Shown piece by piece: positions 25,373-32,701 of a stretch of 64,000 bases of DNA. The notes beneath the pieces are model-generated. The model was not told where the DNA came from, made no database searches, and saw only the letters and a list, made by a program, of their open reading frames with translations. A program made the translations under genes and the position numbers. Within the stretch, counting starts at the first letter, position 1. Each line of letters starts with the position of its first letter. The DNA is from Bacillota bacterium. Lineage in GTDB: Bacteria > Bacillota > Clostridia > Christensenellales > Aristaeellaceae. Where the stretch lies: NCBI GenBank assembly GCA_023411375.1, contig JAEYOW010000044.1, positions 1-64,000 of the forward strand, read 5' to 3'.

Positions 25373-26224
25373 TCAGCCCTTGACGCCGCCGGCCGTCAGG
25401 CCTTGTACAAAAAAGCGCTGGCAAGTGATGAACACGATCACCACCGGCAAAAGGGTAAGCACCGACATTGCGAACACATACCCCCATTGCGTAAACTGGT
25501 GCTGGCCAAAAAAACCGGCGATGGCGATGGGCAGCGTGCGCAGCTCCGTATCGTTGATGACGGTGTTCGCCCAGGGATATTCCTCCCAGGCGGTCAGGAA
25601 GTTGAAAATGCTGACGGAGGCGATGGCGGGCGCGGCAAGCGGCATGGCGATTCGCCAGTAGACCGTCATCACGCTGGCGCCGTCGATATAAGTCGCTTCG
25701 GTAATTTCCTCCGGAATGCTCTCCATAAAGCCTTTGATCATAAATGTGGAAAAAGGGATCACCCACGCCACATAAAACGGAATCAGCCCCCAAAGGCGGT
25801 TGACAAGCCTGAGCTTGGTCGCCAGCTCGAACTGCGGCACAATCATCGTCGTGCCGGGGATGATCATGGTGAGGATGATGAAGCCAAACAGCAGCTTCTT
25901 GCCGCGAAAGTGGAATTTGCCCATGACAAACGCCATGGCGGACGATACCAGCGCCGCCAGCGCCACCGAGGACAGCGAAACAAACACGGAGTTGAGAAAA
26001 TTCAAATAAAACTTGCTTTGAGATAAAATGTACTGGTAGTTTTCCAGCGTCAGCGCCTCCCACCTGGGAAAAAAGCGCGGCGGATATTCATACAGCGCGC
26101 CGTTCGGCCGAAGCGACGTGGAAATCATGTAGATCATCGGCAGCGTGCAGATTACCGTGCCCAGCGCAAGCAGCAGATAGTTCAGCGCGCACCCGCGCCG
26201 CCTGTGTGACAAATGTCCCCGCAT
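25373..26224 (-). CDS. Sugar ABC transporter permease, MalG type
   Basis: This 283-residue inner-membrane permease has six predicted transmembrane segments. The ATPase-contact EAA loop is visible as EEITEATYIDGASVMTVYW-like sequence (about residues 185-205). It is the MalG-like half of a carbohydrate uptake-1 family transporter. The ATG at 26224 follows GGGAGGCGGTTGAA. It lies 15 bp after the MalF-type gene and is the last gene of a five-gene LacI-controlled unit. No ATP-binding subunit is encoded nearby, so it presumably shares a multitask MsmX-like ATPase encoded elsewhere. Confidence 0.92.
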   Translation of the reverse strand: MRGHLSHRRRGCALNYLLLALGTVICTLPMIYMISTSLRPNGALYEYPPRFFPRWEALTLENYQYILSQSKFYLNFLNSVFVSLSSVALAALVSSAMAFVMGKFHFRGKKLLFGFIILTMIIPGTTMIVPQFELATKLRLVNRLWGLIPFYVAWVIPFSTFMIKGFMESIPEEITEATYIDGASVMTVYWRIAMPLAAPAIASVSIFNFLTAWEEYPWANTVINDTELRTLPIAIAGFFGQHQFTQWGYVFAMSVLTLLPVVIVFITCQRFFVQGLTAGGVKG

Positions 26225-26239
26225 TTCAACCGCCTCCCT

Positions 26240-27124
26240 CTACGCGTCCTTGTTCTTCATGGCCCTGAACTGGAGTATCGCCAGCAGCCCCAGCGAGAGC
26301 GCCATCACAAAGCTAAGCGCCGCCGCGTAGCCGAACTTTCCGGTGCTAAACGCCTTGTAATACATCCACGTAAGCAGCGTATCCGTCTGGTGGGCAGGTT
26401 TGCCGCCGGTGATCATCTTAATGGAGGTAAACACGTTAAATCCGCCGATGGTAAGCATGATCAGGGCAAAGAGAATCGTACCCTTAATGGAGGGCATGGT
26501 CACGCTCCAAAACTTTTTCCACGCGCCGCAGCCGTCGATCTCGGCGGCCTCGTACAGGTCGGCGGGCACCTGCTGCAGCGCCGCGAGGAACACCACCATG
26601 TTCCAGCCTACGCCCTTCCAAATGCCCAGAATCATCGCGACGGTCATTCCGCTCCAACGCGTGTCCAACCAGCGCACATTCTGGCTGGTTACGCCGATGA
26701 CCTTTGTCAGAGAATAGTTGAGCAGCCCCTCGGTGTTAAAAATATAGCGGAACACCAGAGACGCGATCACCCATGAGGTGATAACCGGCAGGTAATTGAT
26801 TACGCGAAAGGTAACGCTCAGCCGCTTGACGCCGTTGATGAGCACCGCCACAAACAGGCCCAAAACCATCTGCCCCGGCACGGTAACAAGCGTATAGACC
26901 AGGCTGTTGGTAAACACCACCCAGAACGTATCGTCCGTCAGCACCTCGCGGTAGTTCGCCAGCCCGATGAAGGGCTGGGAGAGCATGGAGCCGAAGCTCC
27001 AGTCGCAAAAGCTCATCCAGAACAGCCGTATGATGGGATAAACCGTGAACATACCGAAAATCAGCAGCCCCGGCAGCAGCAATACGCCCAGCTGAAAGCG
27101 GTTCAGGCGTGATTTGGTGACCAT
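26240..27124 (-). CDS. Sugar ABC transporter permease, MalF type
   Basis: This 294-residue permease has six transmembrane segments and the EAA loop (ADLYEAAEIDGCGAWKKFW, about residues 203-221). It lacks the large periplasmic P2 loop of enterobacterial MalF, as usual for Firmicutes. It pairs with the MalG-type subunit encoded 15 bp downstream. The ATG at 27124 has GGGAGGCG upstream. A long GC-rich hairpin in the 120-bp gap before it probably lowers its expression relative to the binding protein gene. From the neighbouring GH13 enzyme, the substrate is probably a malto-oligosaccharide or related alpha-glucan. Confidence 0.92.
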   Translation of the reverse strand: MVTKSRLNRFQLGVLLLPGLLIFGMFTVYPIIRLFWMSFCDWSFGSMLSQPFIGLANYREVLTDDTFWVVFTNSLVYTLVTVPGQMVLGLFVAVLINGVKRLSVTFRVINYLPVITSWVIASLVFRYIFNTEGLLNYSLTKVIGVTSQNVRWLDTRWSGMTVAMILGIWKGVGWNMVVFLAALQQVPADLYEAAEIDGCGAWKKFWSVTMPSIKGTILFALIMLTIGGFNVFTSIKMITGGKPAHQTDTLLTWMYYKAFSTGKFGYAAALSFVMALSLGLLAILQFRAMKNKDA

Positions 27125-27161
27125 CGCGTTCGCCTCCCTGCGTTAAAAAACGGGTAAGAAA

Positions 27162-27203
27162 CCGCGCGGCGGCGGGCGTCACGGACGCTTTGCCGCCGCG
27201 CGG
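27162..27203 (-). terminator. Intercistronic hairpin between binding protein and permease genes
   Basis: CCGCGCGGCGGC (27162-27173) pairs with GCCGCCGCGCGG (27192-27203). It has no long T run, so it probably acts as an mRNA-stabilising or partial terminator that raises binding-protein expression over the permeases. Confidence 0.6.
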
Positions 27204-27244
27204 GCATTCGTGGTTGACTTTGGTTTCCCGCGTGGGGTATGATG

Positions 27245-28498
27245 TTATTGCTTGAGCAGCTCGTCAAACTTGACGGCAAGCTCGTCCATGGCTTCCTGCG
27301 CGGTCTTTTCGCCGTTTACCACGGCGGTGACGGCGACGTTGAGCTCGTTATCCATCTCGCTCCAGGCGGAGACGGTGGGACGGGCTTTCGCGGTCTGGAT
27401 CGCCTCGATGAAGGGCGCGTACTCCGCGTTTTTCACAACGTCGCTTTCAAGGGCGGCCTTGTTGACGGGAATCTGTCCGCACTTTGCCATTTCGGTCTGG
27501 GCGTATTCGCCGGTCATGAACTGCATGAACTTCCAGGCGGCTTCCTTATTGGCGCTGGTGAACATGGCGATATCCTCGCCGCCCAGCACGGACACGCTGC
27601 CGCCCTCGCCCGCGGGGATGGGCGCGGTGCCGTATGCCACATCGGGATAAGCTCCCGCCAGCTCGGCAGTCTTCCAGGGGCCTTCCAGCATCATGGCATA
27701 GCGCCCGGTGCCAAAACCGTCCGTCATGGGAATGTCGCCGCTGTTGAAGCCGGTCAGCGCGCCTTCCTTAACCAGCGCTGCGAAGGTATCGATAGCCTTG
27801 ACGGTCTTTTCGGAGTTGATGTAGCCGGTGGCGACGGTCTGCTCATCGTTGGTGAGGCTGCCGCCAAAGCTCCAGATAAACGGGCACAGGTTCCAGCCGC
27901 TCAAGGCCGGCTCGTTCCAGCCCCACACCTGCTGGCCGTTTGCGTTCTCGCCGCCCAGCTTGCGCACGGTTTCCACCCACTCGTCCATGGTGGCGGGTAC
28001 GGTTACGCCGGCAGCCTCCAGCATGGCGGTATTGTAGAACAGGATTTTGCTGTTGGTGTTAAGCGCCAGCGCGTAGCTGCCGCCGCCGATGTTCGCGGTG
28101 GACATGGCGCTGTCCAGCAGCGCGGAGGACGTGGCCGCGAAGTCGCTCATTTCCTGATCGAGCGCCACCAGCACTCCCATTTTCTGGAACTCGGGCAGCC
28201 ATGCGATATCGCAGCGGGCGACGTCGGGCAGGCTGTCGGAGCTCGCGCTGACGAGGATCTTATCATGCAGCTCCGCCCACTCGTGAGAAACGGCGTTGAC
28301 CTTGATCCCGGGGTTCTCGCCTTCAAACTTGGGAATGAGAACGTTCATCAGCGTCTCGTTCTCCGCCGACTGCGCGCTGTAATGGTGCCAGAAGTTGATG
28401 GTCACAGGGGTTTCTGACGATTCGGCTACGGTCGCACCCGCTGCCAGGCAAAGGACGGCCGCAAGCAGGATCGCCAGAATTTTTTTGGTTGTACGCAT
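27245..28498 (-). CDS. Extracellular sugar-binding protein (family 1 solute-binding)
   Basis: This 417-residue solute-binding protein has a signal peptide (LAAVLCLAAGATVAES) and a family 1 binding domain. Landmarks are VTINFWHHYSAQSAEN near 33, the hinge region DVARCDIAWLPEFQKMG near 95, and the AWKFMQFMTG and NAEYAPFIEA segments toward the C-terminus. It delivers the sugar to the MalF/MalG permeases. The signal sequence has no canonical lipobox: the residues before the Cys are AVL rather than a small residue. It may therefore be released or held by some other means. The ATG at 28498 follows GGAGG, 14 bp after the glycosidase gene. Confidence 0.9.
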   Translation of the reverse strand: MRTTKKILAILLAAVLCLAAGATVAESSETPVTINFWHHYSAQSAENETLMNVLIPKFEGENPGIKVNAVSHEWAELHDKILVSASSDSLPDVARCDIAWLPEFQKMGVLVALDQEMSDFAATSSALLDSAMSTANIGGGSYALALNTNSKILFYNTAMLEAAGVTVPATMDEWVETVRKLGGENANGQQVWGWNEPALSGWNLCPFIWSFGGSLTNDEQTVATGYINSEKTVKAIDTFAALVKEGALTGFNSGDIPMTDGFGTGRYAMMLEGPWKTAELAGAYPDVAYGTAPIPAGEGGSVSVLGGEDIAMFTSANKEAAWKFMQFMTGEYAQTEMAKCGQIPVNKAALESDVVKNAEYAPFIEAIQTAKARPTVSAWSEMDNELNVAVTAVVNGEKTAQEAMDELAVKFDELLKQ

Positions 28499-28512
28499 GT
28501 GGGTTTCCTCCT

Positions 28513-30195
28513 TTATTGTTCTATGATCTTTACGGAGCGCGGCAAGACGACGACCGTCTCCCCCGCGTCCGCGAAGTCCAGCGTCTGTGGCGCGCCGCCG
28601 CGGTTGAATACCGCCAGCACGCGCCTGCTACCCAAACGGCGTTCGAAGGCAAACAGGCCCTTTTTCGCGTCGCAGGCAACGGTTCGATAGCTTCCATGCC
28701 GGATGGCCTCGTTTGCTTTGCGCAAGCCTATCAGCTTCTGCGTCCATGAAAGCAGCTCCTCATCGGGGCGTTCCCATGCCATGCCCGCGCGGCAGCCGGG
28801 ATCGTTTTCGCCCCGCATGCCGATTTCGTCGCCGTAATACACGGCCGGGCTGCCGGGAAAAAACATCTGGAACGCCGTCGCCAGCCTGAGCCGCCAGGTT
28901 TCGCCGCCCGCCTCCGTCAAAAACCGCGCGGTATCATGGCTCCCAAGGCAATTATACATGCACAGGTTGACCTCGTCCGGATATTTCATCAGCATATGCT
29001 GAAGGCGCCCGTCAAGCGTTACCTCGTCGATACGGTCCCGCGCGAAGTAATCCACCATCGCGTCCCGGAATAGATAATTCATCGCACTATCCATCTGATC
29101 GCCCTCGCACACCATGCGCGAGGCGTCTCCCCAAGTTTCCCCAAGAAGCAGCGCGCCGGGATGCTTCTTTTTGACCTCTTCGCGGAAGAACCGCACGGCG
29201 GCGGTATCCAGCTCGTCCGCTACGTCCAGCCTCCAGCCGTCGATATCCGCCGTATCCAGCCAGTGCAGAAGGACGCTGAGCACAAACGCCCGTACCTCCG
29301 GGTTCGCCACGCGCAGGCGGGGCATATAGGGATAATCGCCCACGCACTCATAGCAGCCCGGATCCAGCTCGATAGGGAAACGCTTGGGATAGAACCAGTC
29401 GCGGTATTTGGACCTTTCGCCGTTTTCCTTTAAATCAAGGAAGGGCGCGAAATGAACGCCTACGTGATTGAACACCCCGTCCAGCAGTACGCGGATGCCC
29501 CGGCTGTGCGCCTCGCGAACCAGCGCGGTCAAGTCTTCGGTCGTGCCAAAATCCGGATCGACGGCAAAGTAATCGGTCGTGGCGTACTTGTGGTTAAAAT
29601 CAGCGGCGAACACGGGGTTGAGGTACAGGCACTCCACGCCCAGCTCCTCCAGATAGGCAAGCTTTTCGCGGATACCGCGAAGGTCGCCGCCCAAAAAGTT
29701 CTCCCGCGTGGGTTCGCTATCCCACCGCTCATAGCCGCGCAATTCCTTATTTGGATTGCCCACGGCGAAGCGCTCGGGGAATATCTGATAGTACACGCAG
29801 CCGCGCGCCCATTGCGGGGTCTTGCGCACGTCCGTCTCCGCGGCCTGTAAAAGCTCAAAAAAGCCGCGTCCAGGCTCCTCCTTTGAAAAACCGTGCTCGC
29901 TATAGTAAACGCTTGCGCCCGCCGCGTCCGTCAGCTTAAAGAAATATTTCAGATAATGCGCTTCCTCCGGCAAAACCGCCTCTCCCACCCATTCAGCCTT
30001 GATTCCGTCCTGATAACGCACCGCCAGGGGAAGCACCCGGCGGCTTTCGGGATAGGGTTCGCTTCTTTTCCAGTAAAACAACGAGCAAGCGGAGACGTCC
30101 CCCGCCGCCGCCAGCATTCGAAAGCAAATAATATTTCGTGCAAGCGGTTGCCTAAAGGGTAAAGTGGACTCATGGGTAACTGCGGAAAGGTTCAT
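28513..30195 (-). CDS. GH13 alpha-glycosidase (neopullulanase/cyclomaltodextrinase type)
   Basis: This 560-residue enzyme probably hydrolyses alpha-1,4 glucans such as imported maltodextrins or cyclodextrins. An N-terminal beta-sandwich (about 10-115) resembles the CBM34-like domain of neopullulanases. The catalytic barrel has GVFNHVG (region I), GWRLDVADELD (nucleophile Asp), LLGETWGDAS (general acid Glu) and LGSHDTARF (transition-state Asp). No signal peptide is seen, so it acts in the cytoplasm. The ATG at 30195 comes just after the LacI stop and has AGGATG upstream, so the longer frame starting inside lacI is not used. A LacI/cre-type operator copy lies within its first codons. Confidence 0.92.
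   Translation of the reverse strand: MNLSAVTHESTLPFRQPLARNIICFRMLAAAGDVSACSLFYWKRSEPYPESRRVLPLAVRYQDGIKAEWVGEAVLPEEAHYLKYFFKLTDAAGASVYYSEHGFSKEEPGRGFFELLQAAETDVRKTPQWARGCVYYQIFPERFAVGNPNKELRGYERWDSEPTRENFLGGDLRGIREKLAYLEELGVECLYLNPVFAADFNHKYATTDYFAVDPDFGTTEDLTALVREAHSRGIRVLLDGVFNHVGVHFAPFLDLKENGERSKYRDWFYPKRFPIELDPGCYECVGDYPYMPRLRVANPEVRAFVLSVLLHWLDTADIDGWRLDVADELDTAAVRFFREEVKKKHPGALLLGETWGDASRMVCEGDQMDSAMNYLFRDAMVDYFARDRIDEVTLDGRLQHMLMKYPDEVNLCMYNCLGSHDTARFLTEAGGETWRLRLATAFQMFFPGSPAVYYGDEIGMRGENDPGCRAGMAWERPDEELLSWTQKLIGLRKANEAIRHGSYRTVACDAKKGLFAFERRLGSRRVLAVFNRGGAPQTLDFADAGETVVVLPRSVKIIEQ
30139..30152. promoter_or_regulatory. Intragenic operator-like site in the glycosidase gene
   Basis: TGCAAGCGGTTGCC matches the palindrome at the lacI promoter in 13 of 14 positions and also the cre-like pattern TGNAANCGNTTNC. 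It lies about 45 nt after the glycosidase start codon, about 1.1 kb from the promoter copy. It could assist repression by looping, or could be chance. Confidence 0.4.
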
Positions 30196-30199
30196 GTTG

Positions 30200-31198
30200 T
30201 CACATCCTACGGCTTGATTCCCGCTCAATGAGCGAGGTGCAGAGCAATACCTGCTGATCGGCGGTCTGGCGGTTGATTTTCTGGAACAGAAGGCGCGCCG
30301 TCTGCTCGCCCAAAAGCGCGGTGTCCACGTCCACGGCGGTCAGCGGCGGATCTGTAAACTCGGCGAGCGGATAATTATCAAACGTCGCCACGCCAAGCTC
30401 GTCCGGCACGCGAAGCCCCAATGCCTTCGCGGCCTTCAGCAGCCCGAAGGCCGCAAGGTTATCGTTACAGAGGAAGGCGTCCGGCCGGATTTCAGCCCGA
30501 AGCGCTTCATGCGCCGCGCGCCGCGCGTCCTCCGCCGTTCCGTCCGTGGGCAGAACCAAGGCCTCGGTCTCTCTAACAAGCGCGCTCAGGTAGCCCTTCA
30601 CTCGGCGTTTAACAAAGCCCGTGCGTCCGCCGCCGCCCAAATAGGCAATGCGCGCGTAACCCATCTGCCGAAGGTGCTCCACGGCCATGGCCCCGCCCTG
30701 CTCGTTATTGACATCAACCCAGCTAAGCCCGCGGCGCGCGGTATCCGGCTGGCCCAGCACCACGTAGGGGAAGCCCTCAATCTTTTCTAAAAGTGCGCTT
30801 TTGAGCGTGGAGGGAGGCAAAATCAGGCCGTCCACCTTGCGCTCCAGCATAAGGCCCTCAATGGAGGACGCGCCGCCCGCACGCTTGGCGCCGTTTGCGA
30901 TGATGACGTGATAGCCGCGCGATTGCGCCACCTTTTCAATGGCGAACAGGCTCCGGCTGAAAAACACGTTGCTGAACGCGTCCGCATCCTGTGCGTCCAC
31001 GACCACGCCGATAGCCCCGCTCAGCCCGCTGGCAAGGCTGCGCGCGACGCTGTTTGGATGATAGTCCAGCTCTCGCATAGCGGCATAAATTTTTTCCCGC
31101 GTTTCTTCCGTAATAACAGCCTTGCCGCTGAGCGCGCGGGAAACGGTGGACGGATTGACGCCCGCCAGCTTTGCCACGTCGTGAATGGTCGCCGCCAT
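30200..31198 (-). CDS. LacI/GalR-family transcriptional regulator of the maltodextrin operon
   Basis: This 332-residue repressor has an N-terminal HTH (ATIHDVAKLAGVNPSTVSRA, residues 2-21) with the hinge helix HPNSVARSLASG near 48-59. A periplasmic-binding-protein-like effector domain runs from about 62 to 330. It presumably senses a malto-oligosaccharide and controls the operon it heads. The ATG at 31198 has GGGGGCGG upstream; the nine extra codons of the longer frame are not needed. A cre/LacI-type palindrome lies just downstream of its promoter, indicating autoregulation. The glycosidase gene starts 4 nt after its stop. Confidence 0.93.
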   Translation of the reverse strand: MAATIHDVAKLAGVNPSTVSRALSGKAVITEETREKIYAAMRELDYHPNSVARSLASGLSGAIGVVVDAQDADAFSNVFFSRSLFAIEKVAQSRGYHVIIANGAKRAGGASSIEGLMLERKVDGLILPPSTLKSALLEKIEGFPYVVLGQPDTARRGLSWVDVNNEQGGAMAVEHLRQMGYARIAYLGGGGRTGFVKRRVKGYLSALVRETEALVLPTDGTAEDARRAAHEALRAEIRPDAFLCNDNLAAFGLLKAAKALGLRVPDELGVATFDNYPLAEFTDPPLTAVDVDTALLGEQTARLLFQKINRQTADQQVLLCTSLIERESSRRM

Positions 31199-31249
31199 GC
31201 TTCCGCCCCCTGTCTTTGCGGACACAACCGCATGATCCGTTTATCTTTA

Positions 31250-31300
31250 TGCAACCGCTTGCATTGATATTATTGTAGCAGACCGGTATCGGACTGTCAA
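31250..31300 (-). promoter_or_regulatory. Promoter and operator of the LacI-glycosidase-ABC operon
   Basis: On the minus strand TTGACA (31295-31300), a 17-nt spacer and TACAAT (31272-31277) form a near-consensus promoter. The palindrome TGCAACCGCTTGCA (31250-31263) covers about +2 to +15. It fits both LacI-family operators and the CcpA cre pattern TGNAANCGNTTNCA. Confidence 0.85.
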
Positions 31301-31357
31301 TATGGATTCGTAAAGTTTTTTCACATTCAATACAGAGTTGCTTGCAAGCAGTCAAAA

Positions 31358-31387
31358 GGCGGGCTTTCCAGATCCGGAAAGCCCGCC
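31358..31387 (-). terminator. Terminator of the fructose-bisphosphate aldolase gene
   Basis: GGCGGGCTTTCC (31358-31369) pairs with GGAAAGCCCGCC (31376-31387); on the minus strand it is followed by TTTT. Confidence 0.85.
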
Positions 31388-31417
31388 CATATTTATTATA
31401 CTGGTTTGGATCGCCCT

Positions 31418-32347
31418 TTACGCCTTGCCGTTGCAGCCCAGAACGCTTACGATCTTGTGACGGACCATGTTGCGGATGCCGTCGCGCGCGTCGGTCAGGT
31501 ACTGGCGGGGGTCGAAGTGGTCGGGATGCTCGGCGAAATGCTTGCGTATCTCGCCGGTGAAGGCCAGGCGCAGGTCGCTGTCGATGTTGATTTTGCAGAC
31601 GGCCATGCTGGCGGCCTGACGCAGCATGCTTTCGGGCACGCCCTGCGCTCCGGGCATGCTGCCGCCGAACTTGTTGATCATCTCCACGTATTCGGGAATG
31701 ACGCTGCTGGCGCCGTGCAGCACGATGGGGAATCCGGGCAGGCGCCTGGAAACCTCCTCCAGGATATCAAAACGCAGGTGAGGCTCGCCCGTGAACTTGA
31801 ACGCGCCGTGGCTGGTGCCGATGGCGATGGCGAGGCTGTCGCAACCAGTGCGGGTCGCGAATTCCTCGACTTCCTCGGGACGGGTGTAGCTGGAATCCTC
31901 GGCGGATACCTTCACGTCGTCCTCCACGCCCGCCAGACGGCCAAGCTCGGCCTCGACGGTCACATTGCGGTCATGCGCATACTCCACGACCTTCTTCGTC
32001 AACGCGATGTTTTCCTCGAAGGAATGGTGGCTGCCGTCGATCATGACGCTGGTGAAGCCGCCGTCGATACAGCTCTTGCACGTCTCAAAATCCGGTCCAT
32101 GGTCCAGGTGCACCGCGATGGGCAGATCGGTATCCTGAATAGCAGCCTCGATCATCTTCATCAGGTACACATGCTTGGCGTACTTGCGGGCGCCCGCGCT
32201 CACCTGTAAAATCAGGGGAGCGTTTTCCAGCTTCGCGCCCTCGGTGATGCCCTGAATGATTTCCATGTTGTTGACGTTGAAAGCGCCGATGGCGTAGCCG
32301 CCTTCATACGCCTTTTTGAACATTTCCCTGGTGTTGACCATTGGCAT
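31418..32347 (-). CDS. fba: Class II fructose-bisphosphate aldolase
   Basis: This 309-residue zinc-dependent aldolase of glycolysis and gluconeogenesis cleaves fructose-1,6-bisphosphate to dihydroxyacetone phosphate and glyceraldehyde-3-phosphate. The motif AVHLDHGPDFE carries the catalytic Asp and a zinc His. Further zinc ligands lie in SLAIAIGTSHGAFKF and VLHGASS, and the GSHHSFEEN segment is typical. The N-terminal MVNTREMFKKAYEGGYAIGA is characteristic of the short class IIA/B aldolases of Firmicutes. The ATG at 32347 follows GAGGAGG with 9 nt spacing; the ATG two codons later is an alternative. It is monocistronic with its own terminator and a long leader. Confidence 0.95.
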   Translation of the reverse strand: MPMVNTREMFKKAYEGGYAIGAFNVNNMEIIQGITEGAKLENAPLILQVSAGARKYAKHVYLMKMIEAAIQDTDLPIAVHLDHGPDFETCKSCIDGGFTSVMIDGSHHSFEENIALTKKVVEYAHDRNVTVEAELGRLAGVEDDVKVSAEDSSYTRPEEVEEFATRTGCDSLAIAIGTSHGAFKFTGEPHLRFDILEEVSRRLPGFPIVLHGASSVIPEYVEMINKFGGSMPGAQGVPESMLRQAASMAVCKINIDSDLRLAFTGEIRKHFAEHPDHFDPRQYLTDARDGIRNMVRHKIVSVLGCNGKA

Positions 32348-32557
32348 TTGGCGTGTCCTCCTCATCATCCCGTTTCCGGGCTTTCTTGGGCCCGTCGTGC
32401 GCACCGCGCCCGGGGAGCCCCACGCAGCGCCATTTGGGGCGGCGCCTTACGTTCCGCCCACAATACGCCGTTGCGATTGTTCTATTCCGCCATGCGGAAT
32501 TCAGGCTGCCCGGCGCGGCTTTTCCGTGCCCTTTGAAGCGGCAGCCTCTTTATTATA
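32348..32557 (-). promoter_or_regulatory. fba leader and extended -10 promoter
   Basis: An extended -10 element (TGCTATAAT on the minus strand; hexamer at 32552-32557) lies about 205 nt upstream of fba. No good -35 is visible. The leader has an ATTCCGC/GCGGAAT hairpin near 32484-32501 but no riboswitch that I recognise. Confidence 0.45.
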
Positions 32558-32633
32558 GCAAATAATCTTGAGGTTGGATAGGGTAGGCATAAAAAAACGA
32601 TAGATTTTTGTCAAACCCGGCACCGATAAACGT

Positions 32634-32662
32634 TTGACATCATCTGGGGAAAAAGTTATCAT
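32634..32662 (+). promoter_or_regulatory. Promoter of the sortase-like membrane protein gene
   Basis: TTGACA (32634-32639), a 17-nt spacer and TATCAT (32657-32662) lie 40 nt upstream of the start codon. It is divergent from the fba promoter. Confidence 0.75.
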
Positions 32663-32701
32663 AATGCTGGTGTTATTTATGCTTTTTCAGGAGGGATGGC
32701 C

